This document shows, in pieces, positions 1 through 10,256 of a stretch of 64,000 nt of DNA. The stretch lies in assembly GCA_963833235.1 (NCBI GenBank), contig CAWHXG010000006.1, forward strand, positions 434,001-498,000, read 5' to 3'. Positions within the stretch are counted from its first letter, which is position 1; each line of letters opens with the position of its first letter. A program made the translations under genes and the position numbers. The DNA is from CAWHXG01 sp963833235. GTDB taxonomy: Bacteria > Pseudomonadota > Alphaproteobacteria > Rhodobacterales > Rhodobacteraceae. The notes below the pieces were generated by a model. That model was not told where the DNA came from and made no database searches. It was given only the letters and a program-made list of their open reading frames with translations.

Positions 1-598
1 ACCCTTTGCGACGACACGGAGCGCACGCGACGGAGCCTACCATATTCGAACTCCCGTCCGATGCCCACCATGTCCAGATCCGGCGCAAGGGGCGGCTCCT
101 GCGAGCGGGACCTTTCTGCGCCGCGGCGACGCCCCCGTGCCGGGCCCGCCGGGCCGGGACCCGCAGCGATCAGGGGCCGGCACTACAGCAGCTTTTTGAT
201 TTTCATCCGATCGGGTTCGGCAATCCTGGCGAGGTTATCCCTCAGTCATGGGGGCTATCGGAAAGCCGCCGTCGCAGAGCAAGGCCGCGACGCTTGCCGC
301 GCCGAAACCGCAGCTCGACCAGCCATAGATCGGCTATCCCGATCGTCAGATACTGTTCGCCCCCGGACGGTGCCGCGCGGCGGCGGGCGCGGGACCCGTC
401 ACGCTTGGCATCGACAGCGGGGCGGCCCGGACGATGATTCGGCATTCTGACCGACGGGATCGAGACGCGCCTCGCGCGAGTTGAGATGCCGCTTCGCCGA
501 GACGTCTTCATCGGGCCGATGCGGCCCGGCGACAGGTCGCAGGGTGCGCTTCCGCTGGCGCGTGGAAGACGAGGCCCCCTTGCCGTCCCCCTCCGACG
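1..598. other. Stretch without a recognised gene
   Basis: GC-rich sequence downstream of the amidase gene. Several short frames stay open on both strands, but their translations are arginine- and proline-rich, overlap each other and contain no domain or motif I recognise. One minus-strand frame (about 242-511) has a short hydrophobic stretch, which is not enough to call a gene. I see no convincing terminator, repeat or RNA gene here. Confidence 0.4.
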
Positions 599-2095
599 TC
601 AAGTCAGATCCAGGAAGCCAACAGTCTCACGCAGGGGCGGTGCCGTCCGCAATGCGGTGAGATCCGGTCGTCTGTTGTCGAGATCCGGCGTTCGTCCGAT
701 GGCCGCCTGCACCGCGGCAGCTATGGACAGAAGTCGCAGATCGTCATGGCGGCGACCGACGATCTGAAGTCCGAAGGGCAGCCCTTCTTCGTCGATGCCG
801 CAAGGCACCGATATCGACGGATGCCCTGCGAGAGTGGAAGCGTAGGCCAGACCGAGCCATTGATAGTAGCTTTGCATGGCCCTGCCGTCGATCTCGGTCG
901 GGGCGAGCTCGTGCCAGTTGCGCGGCTGCAGGGTGGCGACGGGCGACAGGACGATGTCCACGTCACCGAAGAACGCCTGCCAGCGACGGTGGTACGCTCC
1001 CTGCATCGCCAGCGCCCGTGCGACGTCGCCCGCATCGTATTGACGCCCCTCCAGCACGTTGGCGGTCACGTTCGGCCCGACCAGCTCCGGGCGCGCCTCA
1101 ACATGATCGGAGTACGCCGCGAGGAAGTAGACGGCCCGCAGAACCGCGAAGATGCGGTCCGCGTCGGCGCAGTCGGGATGGGCGGCCTCCACGGCGCCGA
1201 AGGTCGACGTCAGTGCGGCGATGGCCGCATCGAACGTGCGGCGGACGGCGGCGGAGGTCGGGGCGAAGCCGAAGTCCGGCGTCACGGCCACGCGCAGGCG
1301 ACCGAGGTCGCTCGCAGGCAGACGGGCGAAGTCGTCGGACCGCCAGGCGGTGCGGCCGTCCGCGACCGCGGTGAGCGGATCGCGGCCGTCCGCATGGGCC
1401 TGGACCGACAGGAGCAGGGCCGCATCGGCGACGTCGCGCCCCATCGGTCCGTAGGTCGAGAGCGCCAGTGCCGCCATCCCGCGAACCTCGTCGGGCACCA
1501 CGCCGGGGCTGGGCCGGAAGCCGACGACGCCGCAATAGGCGGCAGGGGTCCGCAGCGAGCCGCCCATGTCCGATCCGGTCGCAAGCGGCGCATAGCCGAG
1601 CGCCAGCGCCACGGCCGAGCCGCCCGATGACCCCGCACAGCTTCGCGTCGTGTCGAACGGGTTGGCGGTCGTGCCGTAGACGCGGTTGCGGGTGTTCGCG
1701 CCCGCGCTCCATTCCGGGACGTTGGTCTTCGCGAAGGGCAGGCCGCCGGCGGCGCGGATGGCCGCCACGCGCGCGCCGTCGGTGGCGGGACGGTTGTCGC
1801 GATGGATTTCCGAGCCGTAGGTCGTGGGCAGGCCTGCCACGTCCTCCATGTCCTTGACCACCACCGGCAAGCCATGGAGCGGGCCGAGCGCCTCACCCGC
1901 CATCACTGCCCGCTCTGCCGCCCGGGCGCTGTCGCGCAGGGCATCGAGGTCGCAGGCGACGATGGCGTTGACCGCATGGTCGAGCGTCTCGATCCGGTCG
2001 ATGCAGGCCTCGGCCAGCTCTACCGGCGAAAGCGCCCTGCCCCCGATCAGGGCGCGCGCCTCCCGCGCCGAGAGGTCCGCAGGGTCGCCGCTCAT
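599..2095 (-). CDS. Amidase (amidase signature family)
   Basis: This 498-residue protein belongs to the amidase signature family (GatA/AtzF-like hydrolases), which cleaves C-N bonds of amides using a Ser-cisSer-Lys triad. All three elements are visible: Lys81 in VVVKDM, the glycine/serine loop GSSGGS near residues 155-160 with the cis-serine, and the nucleophile Ser180 in GSDMGGSLRTP. The length is normal for the family and the frame is unbroken, unlike the genes that follow on the 3' side of the window. Its ATG overlaps the stop of the preceding small frame by four bases (ATGA). It is the last gene of a minus-strand operon for peptide/amide import and hydrolysis, so it probably acts on an imported amide or on a product of the two M20 enzymes. 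The exact substrate cannot be read from the sequence. Confidence 0.9.
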   Translation of the reverse strand: MSGDPADLSAREARALIGGRALSPVELAEACIDRIETLDHAVNAIVACDLDALRDSARAAERAVMAGEALGPLHGLPVVVKDMEDVAGLPTTYGSEIHRDNRPATDGARVAAIRAAGGLPFAKTNVPEWSAGANTRNRVYGTTANPFDTTRSCAGSSGGSAVALALGYAPLATGSDMGGSLRTPAAYCGVVGFRPSPGVVPDEVRGMAALALSTYGPMGRDVADAALLLSVQAHADGRDPLTAVADGRTAWRSDDFARLPASDLGRLRVAVTPDFGFAPTSAAVRRTFDAAIAALTSTFGAVEAAHPDCADADRIFAVLRAVYFLAAYSDHVEARPELVGPNVTANVLEGRQYDAGDVARALAMQGAYHRRWQAFFGDVDIVLSPVATLQPRNWHELAPTEIDGRAMQSYYQWLGLAYASTLAGHPSISVPCGIDEEGLPFGLQIVGRRHDDLRLLSIAAAVQAAIGRTPDLDNRRPDLTALRTAPPLRETVGFLDLT

Positions 2096-2628
2096 GCCGG
2101 GCTTCCCCGCGGGCTCGGGGCCTCGCCGGTATCCCGGAACGGCCCCGCCATGCGCCGCAGCGCGTCGCTGCTATGGGCGGACACGGGGTCAAGGGTCATC
2201 GCGCCGCGCGGGCCCATGAACATCGTCGGCGTGTCGGGGCGGGGCCTGGGGCCGTCGGACGCGATCGGCATGTCGGCGGAGAGGCGGTGCCTGTTGGCCC
2301 CGAGGGACGCCGCGCGCCCGTGCGATCCGGCCTCCGCGGACATCTCCCGCTCGACCATGATGTCGAAGCCAAGCAAGCCTCGGGGCACGGGCACCGCCTT
2401 CATCTTCGCAATGTCGACGCGGTGCCGGCCCTTTCTGTCGGCTGTCCCGCACCCGCGGAGGCGGTCGCCCCCTTCCGTCGGCCGGAAGGCATGCAGCCCC
2501 CCGCGACATTCCTCCGTCTGCGCCCGGATCGCGTCGCCACGGCCAAAGGCGAGGACGGTCACGCGCGCCGCATCCAACCGGGGGCGCAGGCCTCGCGCGC
2601 ACGGCGTGGCCGAAGCCATCGCAATCAC
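2092..2628 (-). CDS. Possible small hypothetical protein between M20 peptidase and amidase
   Basis: A 178-codon frame fills the gap between the M20A peptidase and the amidase. Its GTG start overlaps the peptidase stop by four bases (GTGA) and its stop overlaps the amidase start by four bases (ATGA). That spacing is what a translationally coupled gene would show, but such overlaps are common by chance. The translation resembles no family I know and has little obvious structure. It contains methionine-rich stretches such as GFDIMVEREM and MFMGPRGAM, which are unusual for a random shadow frame. Because neighbouring genes are damaged by single-base errors, the true product could be a frame-mixed version of this one. 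Existence of a gene is only moderately likely. Confidence 0.3.
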   Translation of the reverse strand: MIAMASATPCARGLRPRLDAARVTVLAFGRGDAIRAQTEECRGGLHAFRPTEGGDRLRGCGTADRKGRHRVDIAKMKAVPVPRGLLGFDIMVEREMSAEAGSHGRAASLGANRHRLSADMPIASDGPRPRPDTPTMFMGPRGAMTLDPVSAHSSDALRRMAGPFRDTGEAPSPRGSPA

Positions 2629-3765
2629 GTCAACCTGGTCAGCAGGCCGGCCATCAGGCGCCCGCGCTGGTCGAGGCTTTCGACGAGGATGTGCTCGTTC
2701 AGGGTATGCAGGCCCGCCCCCATCACGCCCAGCCCGTCCAGCGTCGGGATGCCCATCGCGCCGGTGAAATTGCCGTCGGACCCGCCGCCCTGACTACGGC
2801 CGGTCAGCTCGAACCCCAGGTCCGCGGCGATCTCCTTCGCGGTATCGAAGATCCTCGCGGCGCCCGGCATGTCGGGTTGCCAGACGGGTCGCGTGACGCC
2901 CCGGCTGACCTGGAACTCGACGCCGTCCCGCGTGCCCTGCAGCGCCAGCATCCGCGCCACGCCGTCGTCGAGATCCTCCTGCTTCTTCGCCATGCTGCAG
3001 CACCTGCGCGTCGCAGTGGGAAGACACGCAGTTCACCCATTGCCCGGCGTGGATCGTGCCGACGCTGAAGGTGCAGTCGGGGCCGGTCATCTCCTCGATC
3101 TCGGCGATCCGGCGGGCCATGGCGGCGATGGCGGATCGGCCGTCCTGCAGCCGCCAGCCCGCATGGCTGGGCTTGCCGATGGTGCGCAGCGCGAACCGCG
3201 CGATGGCGTAGCGGCCGGTGGTGACGCCGCCGTCGTCGTGGCCCGGCTCGGGCACCAGGACGTAGGCGTGACGCGCCGCCTCCGCCTCGATCAGGTCGCG
3301 CGTCGATGGCGTGCCGACCTCCTCGTCGGGCGTGAACAGGACCGTCACCGGCAGCGGCGTCTGGCAGCCCCGCGCGGGCGAGCTGCCGGATTGCCTCGAG
3401 GGCCGACGTAGTTGCCGCCCTTCATGTCCATCAGCCCCGGCCCGTAGCAGACGTCGCCCTCGCGCCGGAACGGCAGCGACGTCCAGCGTGCCGACGGGAT
3501 GCACCGTGTCCATGTGCCCCGCGATCAGGATGCCCGGCACCGCGGCCGCGTCGGGATGCGGAAAGACCGCGCGCACCGATCCGCCGAAGCCCATGCGGCC
3601 GGGGATCCGTTCGACCCGCGCGCCCAGGGCGGCCAGGTCGTGGGCGGCGATGTCCATCATCCGGTCGACGGCGGCGGCGTCGAAGGTCGGGCTCTCGCAT
3701 TCGATCCACGGGCGCAGGCCCGCGATCATCTCGTCGGTGTCGAAGGGCAGGTCGAGCGGGTTCAT
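2625..3765 (-). pseudogene. M20A (carboxypeptidase G2-type) metallopeptidase, frame-disrupted
   Basis: The pieces together make an M20 family zinc peptidase of the glutamate carboxypeptidase (CPG2) type, about 375 residues, which releases a C-terminal amino acid or hydrolyses N-acyl amino acids. Visible motifs are GHMDTVHPVG (zinc His and Asp), LFTPDEEVGTPSTR (catalytic Glu and zinc ligand), the dimerisation-domain motif GKPSHAG, and GGSDGN near the C terminus. The frame is lost after the GHMDTVHPVG segment, regained before TPLPVTVLF, and lost again near position 3000. So at least three single-base changes separate it from an intact gene. All conserved residues survive, which favours sequencing or assembly error over decay. 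It starts 12 bases after the M20D gene ends and belongs to the same operon. The type 'pseudogene' records the broken frame only. Confidence 0.8.
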
Positions 3766-3777
3766 GGCGGTATCCTC

Positions 3778-4950
3778 TCAGGCGGCCAGGCGACGCTCGA
3801 CGATGCGCGCCATGATGGACGCGCCGACGGGCAGGATCGTCGGGATCGAGGAAGAAGCTCGGGTTGTGCAGGCCGGTCGGTGCCGGAATGGCCCGACCCG
3901 GCAATAGGCGCCGGGCACCACCTTCAGCATGTCGGCGAAATCCTCGGAGCCGGTCGCGGGCTCGTCCTCGCCCGAGACGTTCTCGGCGCCCACGATGTCC
4001 GCGGCCGCGTCGAGATAGGCGTCGGAGAGGTCGTCGTCGTTCATCAGCACGTCGAATACGTTGCGCAGGTCGATGTCGGATCTCGACGCCGTAGGCCAGC
4101 GCGAAGCCCGCGCAGAGTTCGCGCATCCGCGTCGTGGGCCAGGTCGCGGACCTCGTCGTTGAAGTAGCGGATCGTGCCCGCCAGCGTCGCGGTGTCCGGC
4201 ACCACGTTGTAGGCCGAGCCCGCATGCAGCTGCGTCACCGACAGCACGCAGGTCTCCAGCGGCGGCGACGTTGCGCGACAGGATGGTCTGCAGGCTGCCG
4301 ACCAGGGCCGAGGCGATCACGAGCGGGATCGCGCGACTGGTGCGGCATGGCGGCATGGCTGCCGCTTGCCCTGCACGGTGATGTCGAAGAACGACGCGCC
4401 GGCCATCGCGGCGCCCTTGCAGATGCCGACCGTGCCCGGCGTGCCGTTGGGCGAATTGTGCATCCCGTAGATCTCGTCGCAGGGAAAGCGGTCGAACAGG
4501 CCGTCGGCGAGCATGCGCCGCGCGCCGCCCAGCCCCTCCTCGGCGGGCTGGAAGATCAGCACGGCGGTCCCCGCGAAGTCGCGCGTCGCCGCGAGGTGCC
4601 GCGCCGCACCCAGCAGCATCGTGGTGTGGCCGTCGTGGCCGCAGGCATGCATCACGCCCGGGTGTGGTCGAGGCGTAGTCGAGGTTCGACTGCTCCTCGA
4701 TCGGCAGCGCGTCCATGTCGGCGCGCAGGCCGACGCGCCGAGTCCGCCGCCGGCTGCCCTTGACGATGCCCACGACCCCGGTGCCGGCGATGCCCTCGTG
4801 CACCTCGTCGACGCCGTAGTCGCGCAGCTTGGCCGCGACGATGCCGGCCGTCCGGTGCTCCTCGAACCCCAGTTCGGGATGGGCGTGCAGGTCGCGGAAG
4901 ATCGCGGTCAGCTCGTCGGCGCTGTCGGCGATGGTGGGCAGGATGTTCAT
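3778..4950 (-). pseudogene. M20D amidohydrolase (hippurate hydrolase/IAA-amino acid hydrolase-like), frame-disrupted
   Basis: This gene encodes an M20D metal-dependent amidohydrolase of about 390 residues, a family that cleaves N-acyl amino acids such as hippurate, N-acetylated diaminopimelate or indoleacetyl amino acids. The protein starts MNILPTIADS after a good ribosome binding site (GGAGA, seven bases upstream). It carries HPELGFEEHRT, GLRADMDALPI, ACGHDGHTT (metal Cys and His), FQPAEEGLGGA (catalytic Glu pair), SAYNVVPDTA and GSEDFA, in the order expected of the family. These segments lie in different frames, with breaks near 4660, 4340, 4260, 4090 and 3840. Its ATG overlaps a TGA in the frame that probably ends the preceding ATPase gene. 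Conservation of all motifs suggests that assembly error, not loss of function, explains the breaks. Confidence 0.8.
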
Positions 4951-6611
4951 GTGGCGGTCTCCAGGTGTTCGGCGGGTCGCTTCGGCGAAGGGGCGGAAGT
5001 TGGCGAAGTCCCAGTGACGACCCGGCGCGGCGGCGATCAGGGCCTTGGTATAGTCCTGCTGCGGCGCGCCCAGGACCTGCGCCGCGGCCCCGTATTCGAC
5101 GACGCGGCCGTGCTGCATCACCAGCACGTCGTCGCAGATCTGCGCGGCGACGCCGAGGTCGTGGGTGATGAAGAGGATGCCGAGGCCCAGCCGCTCCTGC
5201 AGTTCGGCCAGCAGGTCCAGCACCTGCGCCTGCACCGAGACGTCGAGCGCCGAGACCGCCTCGTCCGCGACCAGCACGTCGGGGTCCATCGCCAGCGCGC
5301 GGGCGATGGCGATGCGCTGCCGCTGGCCGCCCGAGAACTGGTGCGGAAAGCGGTCCACCGCGCTCGCCGGCAGGCCCACCAGCTCCAGCAGCTCGCGCGC
5401 GCGCGCCATCGCCTCGTCGCGCGGCACGCCGAAGTTCAGCGGCCCCTCGATGATCGACTGCCCGATCTCGATGCGCGGGTTGAGCGAGCGCATCGGGTCC
5501 TGGAAGACGATCTGGATGTTGCGGCGCTGCGGCTTCAGCTCCTTCGGCGACAGCGTCGCGATGTCGGTGCCGCCGACCGTGATGCTGCCCGAGGTCGGAT
5601 CGATCAGCCGCATGATGCAGCGCGCCACGGTCGTCTTGCCCGACCCGCTTTCGCCGACGATGCCGAGCGTGCGGCCCTTGGCCAGATGTGAGGTCACGTC
5701 CTGCGCCGCCACGACCTCGCGGCCGCTGCCGAAGAACCCGCCGCCGCCGTAGGTCTTGCACAGGTCGCCGGTGGCCAGCGCGATCTCGTCGCGACCGCGC
5801 CGGCGCGCGCCATGCGCGGCACCTGGCTCGGCACCGCGCGCAGCAGGTCGCGGGTGTAGTCGGTCGCGCGGATGGCGCAGCAGGGCGTCGACCGCCTTGC
5901 GTCTCCATCACCTCGCCCAGCTTGCAGCACGCGTCACGTCGTCGGCGATCTCGGAGACCACGCCCATGTCGTGGGTGATGAACAGGACCGCCGCGCCCTG
6001 CTCCTCGCGCAGCTCGCGGATCAGGCTCAGGATCTGCGCCTGCGTGGTCACGTCCAGCGCCGTCGTCGGCTCGTCCGCGATCAGCAGCTGCGGCCGCATG
6101 ACCAGCGCCATGGCGATCATGATGCGCTGCCGCTGCCCGCCCGAAAGCTGGTGCGGGAAGCTGCGGTACATCGTTCGGCACGTCCGGCAGGTGGACCGCT
6201 TCCATCATCTCCATCGCGCGGGTCGCGCCGTGCCGCGGCCGACAGGTCGGAGTGGAACTCCAGCACCTCCTCGATCTGCTGGCCGACCCGCGCCACCGGG
6301 TTCAGCGCGGTCATCGGCTCCTGGAAGATCATCGACATCGACACGCGCGCGCAGGTCGCGCATCCGCGCGGTGCTCGCCTCCAGCAGGTTCTCGCCCTTC
6401 AGCTGGATGCGACCCCGCGATGGGCCGCAGCACCGGCGGCAGCAGCCCCATCGTCGCCAGCGCGGTCAGCGACTTGCCCGACCCGCTCTCGCCCACGAGG
6501 CAGATGGTCTGGCCCGGGCTCGATGCTCAGGTCGAGGCCCTTGACCACCTGCTGGTCCGCGTCGCCCGTTCAGCGCGATCGCGCAGGTTCGCGGATCTCC
6601 AGCAGGCTCAT
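4947..6611 (-). pseudogene. Peptide/nickel-type ABC transporter ATPase with two NBDs (DppD-DppF fusion), frame-disrupted
   Basis: This is a double-length ATPase of the Dpp/Opp/GsiA type, about 550 residues, which energises the two permeases encoded just upstream. The first nucleotide-binding domain shows a Walker A in CLVGESGSGKS, the Q-loop FQEPMTALNP, the signature LSGGQRQR, Walker B LLIADEPTTALD and the switch FITHDMG. The second repeats them: VGESGSGKTT, FQDPMRSLNP, FSGGQRQR, VLVADEAVSALDVS and ITHDLG. Walker B of the second domain reads ADEAVSALD, still with its catalytic Glu. The gene starts at 6611 with MSLLEIR, overlapping the permease stop as ATGA. Frame breaks occur in the first domain and in the linker (about 6590, 6430, 6350, 6230, 6170 and 5930). 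The second domain reads on into the M20D gene only because of one more break near 4960. That apparent fusion is an artefact. Confidence 0.82.
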
Positions 6612-7513
6612 CGCTCGATCCCCCGCTTGCGCCATGCGCGGGTCGAGCGCGTCGCGCACCGCGTCGCCCAGCAGGTTGATCGACAGGATCGCCACCGACA
6701 CGCACCAGCCCGGGCCAGAGCACGATGCCCGGGTTGATCTGGAAGTAGATCCGCCCCTCGGCCATGATGTTGCCCCAGCTCGGCGTCTCGGGGTTGATGC
6801 CGGCGCCGAGGAAGGACAGGATCGCCTCGGTCAGGATGGCGCAGGCGCAGATGTAGGTGCCCTGGATGATGAGCGGCGCGATGGTGTTGGGCATCAGGTG
6901 CCGGCGCATGATGAGCCAGGTCGGCGTGCCCGCCGCGATGGCCGCCTCGACGTAGGGCTCCTCGCGCGCCGACAGCACCAGCGAGCGCACCAGCCGCACG
7001 ACGCGCGGCACCTCCGGGATGGTGATCGCGACGAGCACCGTCCAGAGGCTGGCGCCCCAGAGCGAGACGATGGCGATGGCCAGCAGGATGCTGGGGATCG
7101 CCATCAGCCCGTCCACCATCCGCATCAGCACCGCGTCGACCCAGCGGATGTAGCCCGCGAGCGAGCCCGAGCAGCAGCCCGACCGCCACCGCGACGAGCG
7201 CCGCCGCCACGCCGACGACGCAGCGAGATGCGCCCGCCGTAGACGATCCGCGAGAAGAGGTCGCGGCCGAAGGCGTCGGTGCCCAGCCAGAACTCGTCGC
7301 CCGGCGGCTTGCAGCCGCGACGGAGGGCGACAGGCGCACGCGGATCGTGCGGCACGCACCAGGGCGCGAGGAGCGGCGGACAGCACGATCGACGGCCAGG
7401 ATCGCCGCGGCGACCGTGACCAGCGGGCTCGAGAACACGATCTGCGCGCCGCGCCGGCGCAAGGGCGCGAGGGCCGGTCGCGGCGGGGCGATGGCGACGG
7501 TGCTGTCGGTCAT
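6608..7513 (-). pseudogene. Peptide ABC transporter permease, DppC/OppC-like, frame-disrupted
   Basis: Inner-membrane permease of the oligopeptide/dipeptide/nickel ABC family, about 300 residues. The N terminus begins MTDSTVAIAPPRPALAP and enters the first membrane segment (VTVAAAILAV). The central part is intact, with a hydrophobic stretch IPSILLAIAIVSLWG and the family's EAA-type loop (EAAIAAGTPTWLIMRRHLMPN) that docks to the ATPase. It is followed by TEAILSFLGAGINPETPSWG, which is characteristic of DppC. Frame breaks lie near 7390-7360, 7220, 7165 and 6710. The start overlaps the stop of the DppB-like gene (ATGA), and the stop overlaps the ATPase start in the same way, as in an ordered operon. 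Confidence 0.83.
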
Positions 7514-8466
7514 GCAGTAGCGGATCCTCGGGTCGAAGCAGCGACGTAGGCGATGTCGATCAGCAGGTTGATCACCACGTAGATCAGCGAGGCGAGCAGG
7601 ATCACCGCCTGGATCACCGGATAGTCCCGCGCCAGCACCGCATCCACGGTCAGCCGCCCGAGGCCCGGCAGGTTGAAGACGCTCTCGGTCACCACCACGC
7701 CCGAGATGATGAGCGCGAAGCCGATGCCGATGACCGTGATGATCGGCACCGAGCAGTTGCGCAGCGCGTGGCGCATCAGCACCGCGGCTCTCGGGCAGCG
7801 CCCTTGGCGCGGGCGGTGCGCATGTAGTCCTCGCCCAGGATCTCCAGCATCGAGGTGCGGGTGATCCGCGCGATCAGCGCGATGTAGAGCAGCGTCAGCG
7901 TGAAGCGTCGGCAGCGCGATGCGGTGGAAGAACGGCGCCCAGCCCCTCGCCGATGGGGCGGTAGCCCTGCACCGGGAACCAGCCCAGCTCGCATCGAGAA
8001 GAGCGAGATCATCAGGTAGCCGATCACGAAGACCGGCACCGAGAAGCCCAGCACCGACAGCACCATGACGAAGCGGTCGATCAGCGTGCCCTGCCTCCAG
8101 GCGGCGATGACGCCCAGCGGCACGGCGATGCACGACCGACAGGATGATGGTCGTCAGCGCGAGGCTGATCGTCGGCTCCATCCGGTCGGCGATCAGCTCG
8201 ATCACCGGCGTGCTCGACAGGATCGACGTGCCGAAGTCGCCCCGCAGCAGCTGGCCGATCCAGGTCGACGAACTGCACGAGGAGCGGATCGTTGAGCCCC
8301 AGCGAGGTCGCGGATCGCGCTCGAGCTGTGCCGGCGTCGCGGTGTCGCCCGCGATGATCGCCGCCGGGTCGCCGGGCGTCAGGCGCAGCAGCAGGAAGAC
8401 GAAGAGCGCGACGAACCCCATCACCGGGATCGTGGCGAGGATGCGCTTGAGGATGTAGGCGACCAT
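7510..8466 (-). pseudogene. Peptide ABC transporter permease, DppB/OppB-like, frame-disrupted
   Basis: Inner-membrane permease of about 318 residues, partner of the DppC-like protein. It opens with the classic DppB N terminus MVAYILKRILATIPVMGFVA followed by LLLRLTPGDPAA. Later segments include RGDFGTSI, LGFSVPVFVIGYLMISLFS, the coupling loop ending in RHALRNCSVPIITVIGIGFA, and the closing SVFNLPGLGRLTVDAVLARDYPVIQA. Frame breaks lie near 8315, 8270, 8130, 7990, 7940, 7900 and 7790, so the conserved segments alternate between frames. It lies 72 bases after the solute-binding protein and overlaps the DppC gene by four bases. Confidence 0.83.
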
Positions 8467-8538
8467 GCGCGGCCCCTTGCGGATGCGGGACGTCGGGGTC
8501 GCGCCGGCCGCGCCGCGCGCGCGGGGCCGGATCAGCCG

Positions 8539-10174
8539 TCAGTTCTTGGTGATGTTCCAGAAGTACCGGCACCGGCGCCGTCGGCCACGCCCTCGAGCGT
8601 GTTGCGACCAGGCGGTCGGCACGAAGTACTGGCCGATCGGCGCGTAGATCACCTTCCTCGAAGGCGATGCTTCTGGATCTCCTCGGCGAGCTCCTTCTGC
8701 TCGTCGCAGCGACTGCGACGTCGCATAGGCGGTGCGCAGCTCCTCGAGCTTCGGCACGTCCGGCCAGCCGAACCAGCCGCCGTCCTTGCCCTTGCCGTTC
8801 ACCATGTTGTTGACCAGCGGGTTGAACACGTCCGCGCCCACCCAGTTGGTCAAGAACATGTTCCAGCCGCCGTCGGCGATCGAGGCCTGGCTGGCGCGCT
8901 TGCCGCACCAGCGTCTGCCAGTCCATCGCCTGCAGGTCGACGGTGAAGCCGGCGTCGCGCAGCGCCTGCGCCACCACGACCGGCTGCGTGCGCAGGCGTG
9001 CTCACGTCGGTCGGGTGCATCATGCACGATGGGCGTGCCGTCGTAGCCCGCCTCCTCCAGCAGGGCTCGGCCTTCTCCATGCCGTTGCCCTCGACCAGCG
9101 TCTCGGAGCCGACGTCGGTCGCCAGCGGCGTGCTCGCAGACGAACATCGCGCCGCAGATCTTGTAGTAGCTCGGGGTTGCCCACCATCGCGTCCAGCACG
9201 TCCTTCTGGTTCACGCGCCGCGATCGCCGCGTTGCGGATCCGCTTGTCGTCCATCGGCGGGTTCAGGAAGTTCGGCCGCATGATCGTCTGGAAGCCCAGC
9301 TCGTTGAGGATGCTCACCGTCACGTCCGGGTTCGCCTCGAGGATCGGCAGCAGGTCCGACCGGCGGCTGCTCCCAGATAGTCGATCTCGCCGGCCTGCAG
9401 CGCGTTCAGCGCGGTCTGGTCGTCGGGCATCACGATCCATTCGACCCGGTCGACCTTGACGACCTTGCCGCCCGCCGCCCAGCTCGCGGGCTCGTCGCGC
9501 GGCACGTAGTCCTCGAACTTGTCGTAGACCGCGCGGACGCCGGGCTGGAACTCGTCCTCGACCAACATGAACGGGCCGGAGCCGATCTGCTCGGGCACGG
9601 CCTCGGTCGAGGGCGTCTCGGCCAGCCGCGCGGGCATGATGAACGGCACGTTCGACGACGGCTTGGCGAGGCTGTCGATGACGCAGGCCGTAGGGCTCCG
9701 TCAGCGTCATCACGAACTCGTTCGGTGCCGTCGCCCTGCTCCATCGCTGTCCGACGAAGGACATCAGCACCTGGCCCATGCCGTCGCGCTCGCCCCACCG
9801 CTCGATCGAGGCGACGACGTCCGCGCCCGGTGACGTCGGCGCCGTCGTGGAACGTCAGCCCGTCGCGCAGGGTGAAGGTGTAGGTCAGCCCGTCGTCGGA
9901 GACGGTGTGGCTCGTCGACCATCTGCGGCTGCGGCACCAGATCGTCGTCGAGCGCGTACAGCGTGTCGTAGATCATGTAGCCGTGGTTGCGGCTCATGTA
10001 GGCGGTGGTCAGGATCGGGTCGAGCACCCGCAGGTCGGAGTGCATCACCGCGCGCAGCGTCTGCGCGCCCGCCGCGCCGCGCGGCAGGGCGGCCACCAGC
10101 GAGCGTTGCGCCGAGGAGCGGCGGACCGCAGCGGCCCGCGGGGCGTCCGGTTCGAGATGTCATGAAGGCTTCAT
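8539..10174 (-). pseudogene. Family 5 extracellular solute-binding protein (peptide/nickel type), frame-disrupted
   Basis: Periplasmic binding protein of the SBP_bac_5 family, expected to capture the peptide or amide for the following permeases. Recognisable segments in order are AVMHSDLRVLDPILTTAYM with NHGYMIYDTLYALDDDL near the N terminus, then GSGPFMLVEDEFQPG, VKVDRVEWIVMPDDQTALN with ALQAGEIDYL, LNELGFQTIMRPNFLNPPMD, MNQKDVLDAM, DGGWNMFLTNWVGADVFNP, and GYFVPTAW-like and YFWNITKN at the C terminus. The start is uncertain: an ATG at 10174 runs into a stop after four codons, and the next ATG is at 10163 in another frame. No clean signal peptide can be read because of these breaks. More than ten frame changes occur over 1.6 kb, the densest damage in the window. 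Confidence 0.8.
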
Positions 10175-10256
10175 GTCGGTCTCCGTCGGTTGGTGTAGGT
10201 GCGGCGCGGGTCAGCTGTCCGGCCGTGCGCGGTCGTCTCGGGTCAAGTCCGGTCGA

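Noticed and set aside
3778..5712. A single 644-codon frame joining an ABC ATPase domain to an amidohydrolase
   Set aside because: The junction has a ribosome binding site and a start codon for the amidohydrolase, and a one-base shift would end the ATPase in an overlapping stop. It is an artefact of a frame error, not a fusion protein.
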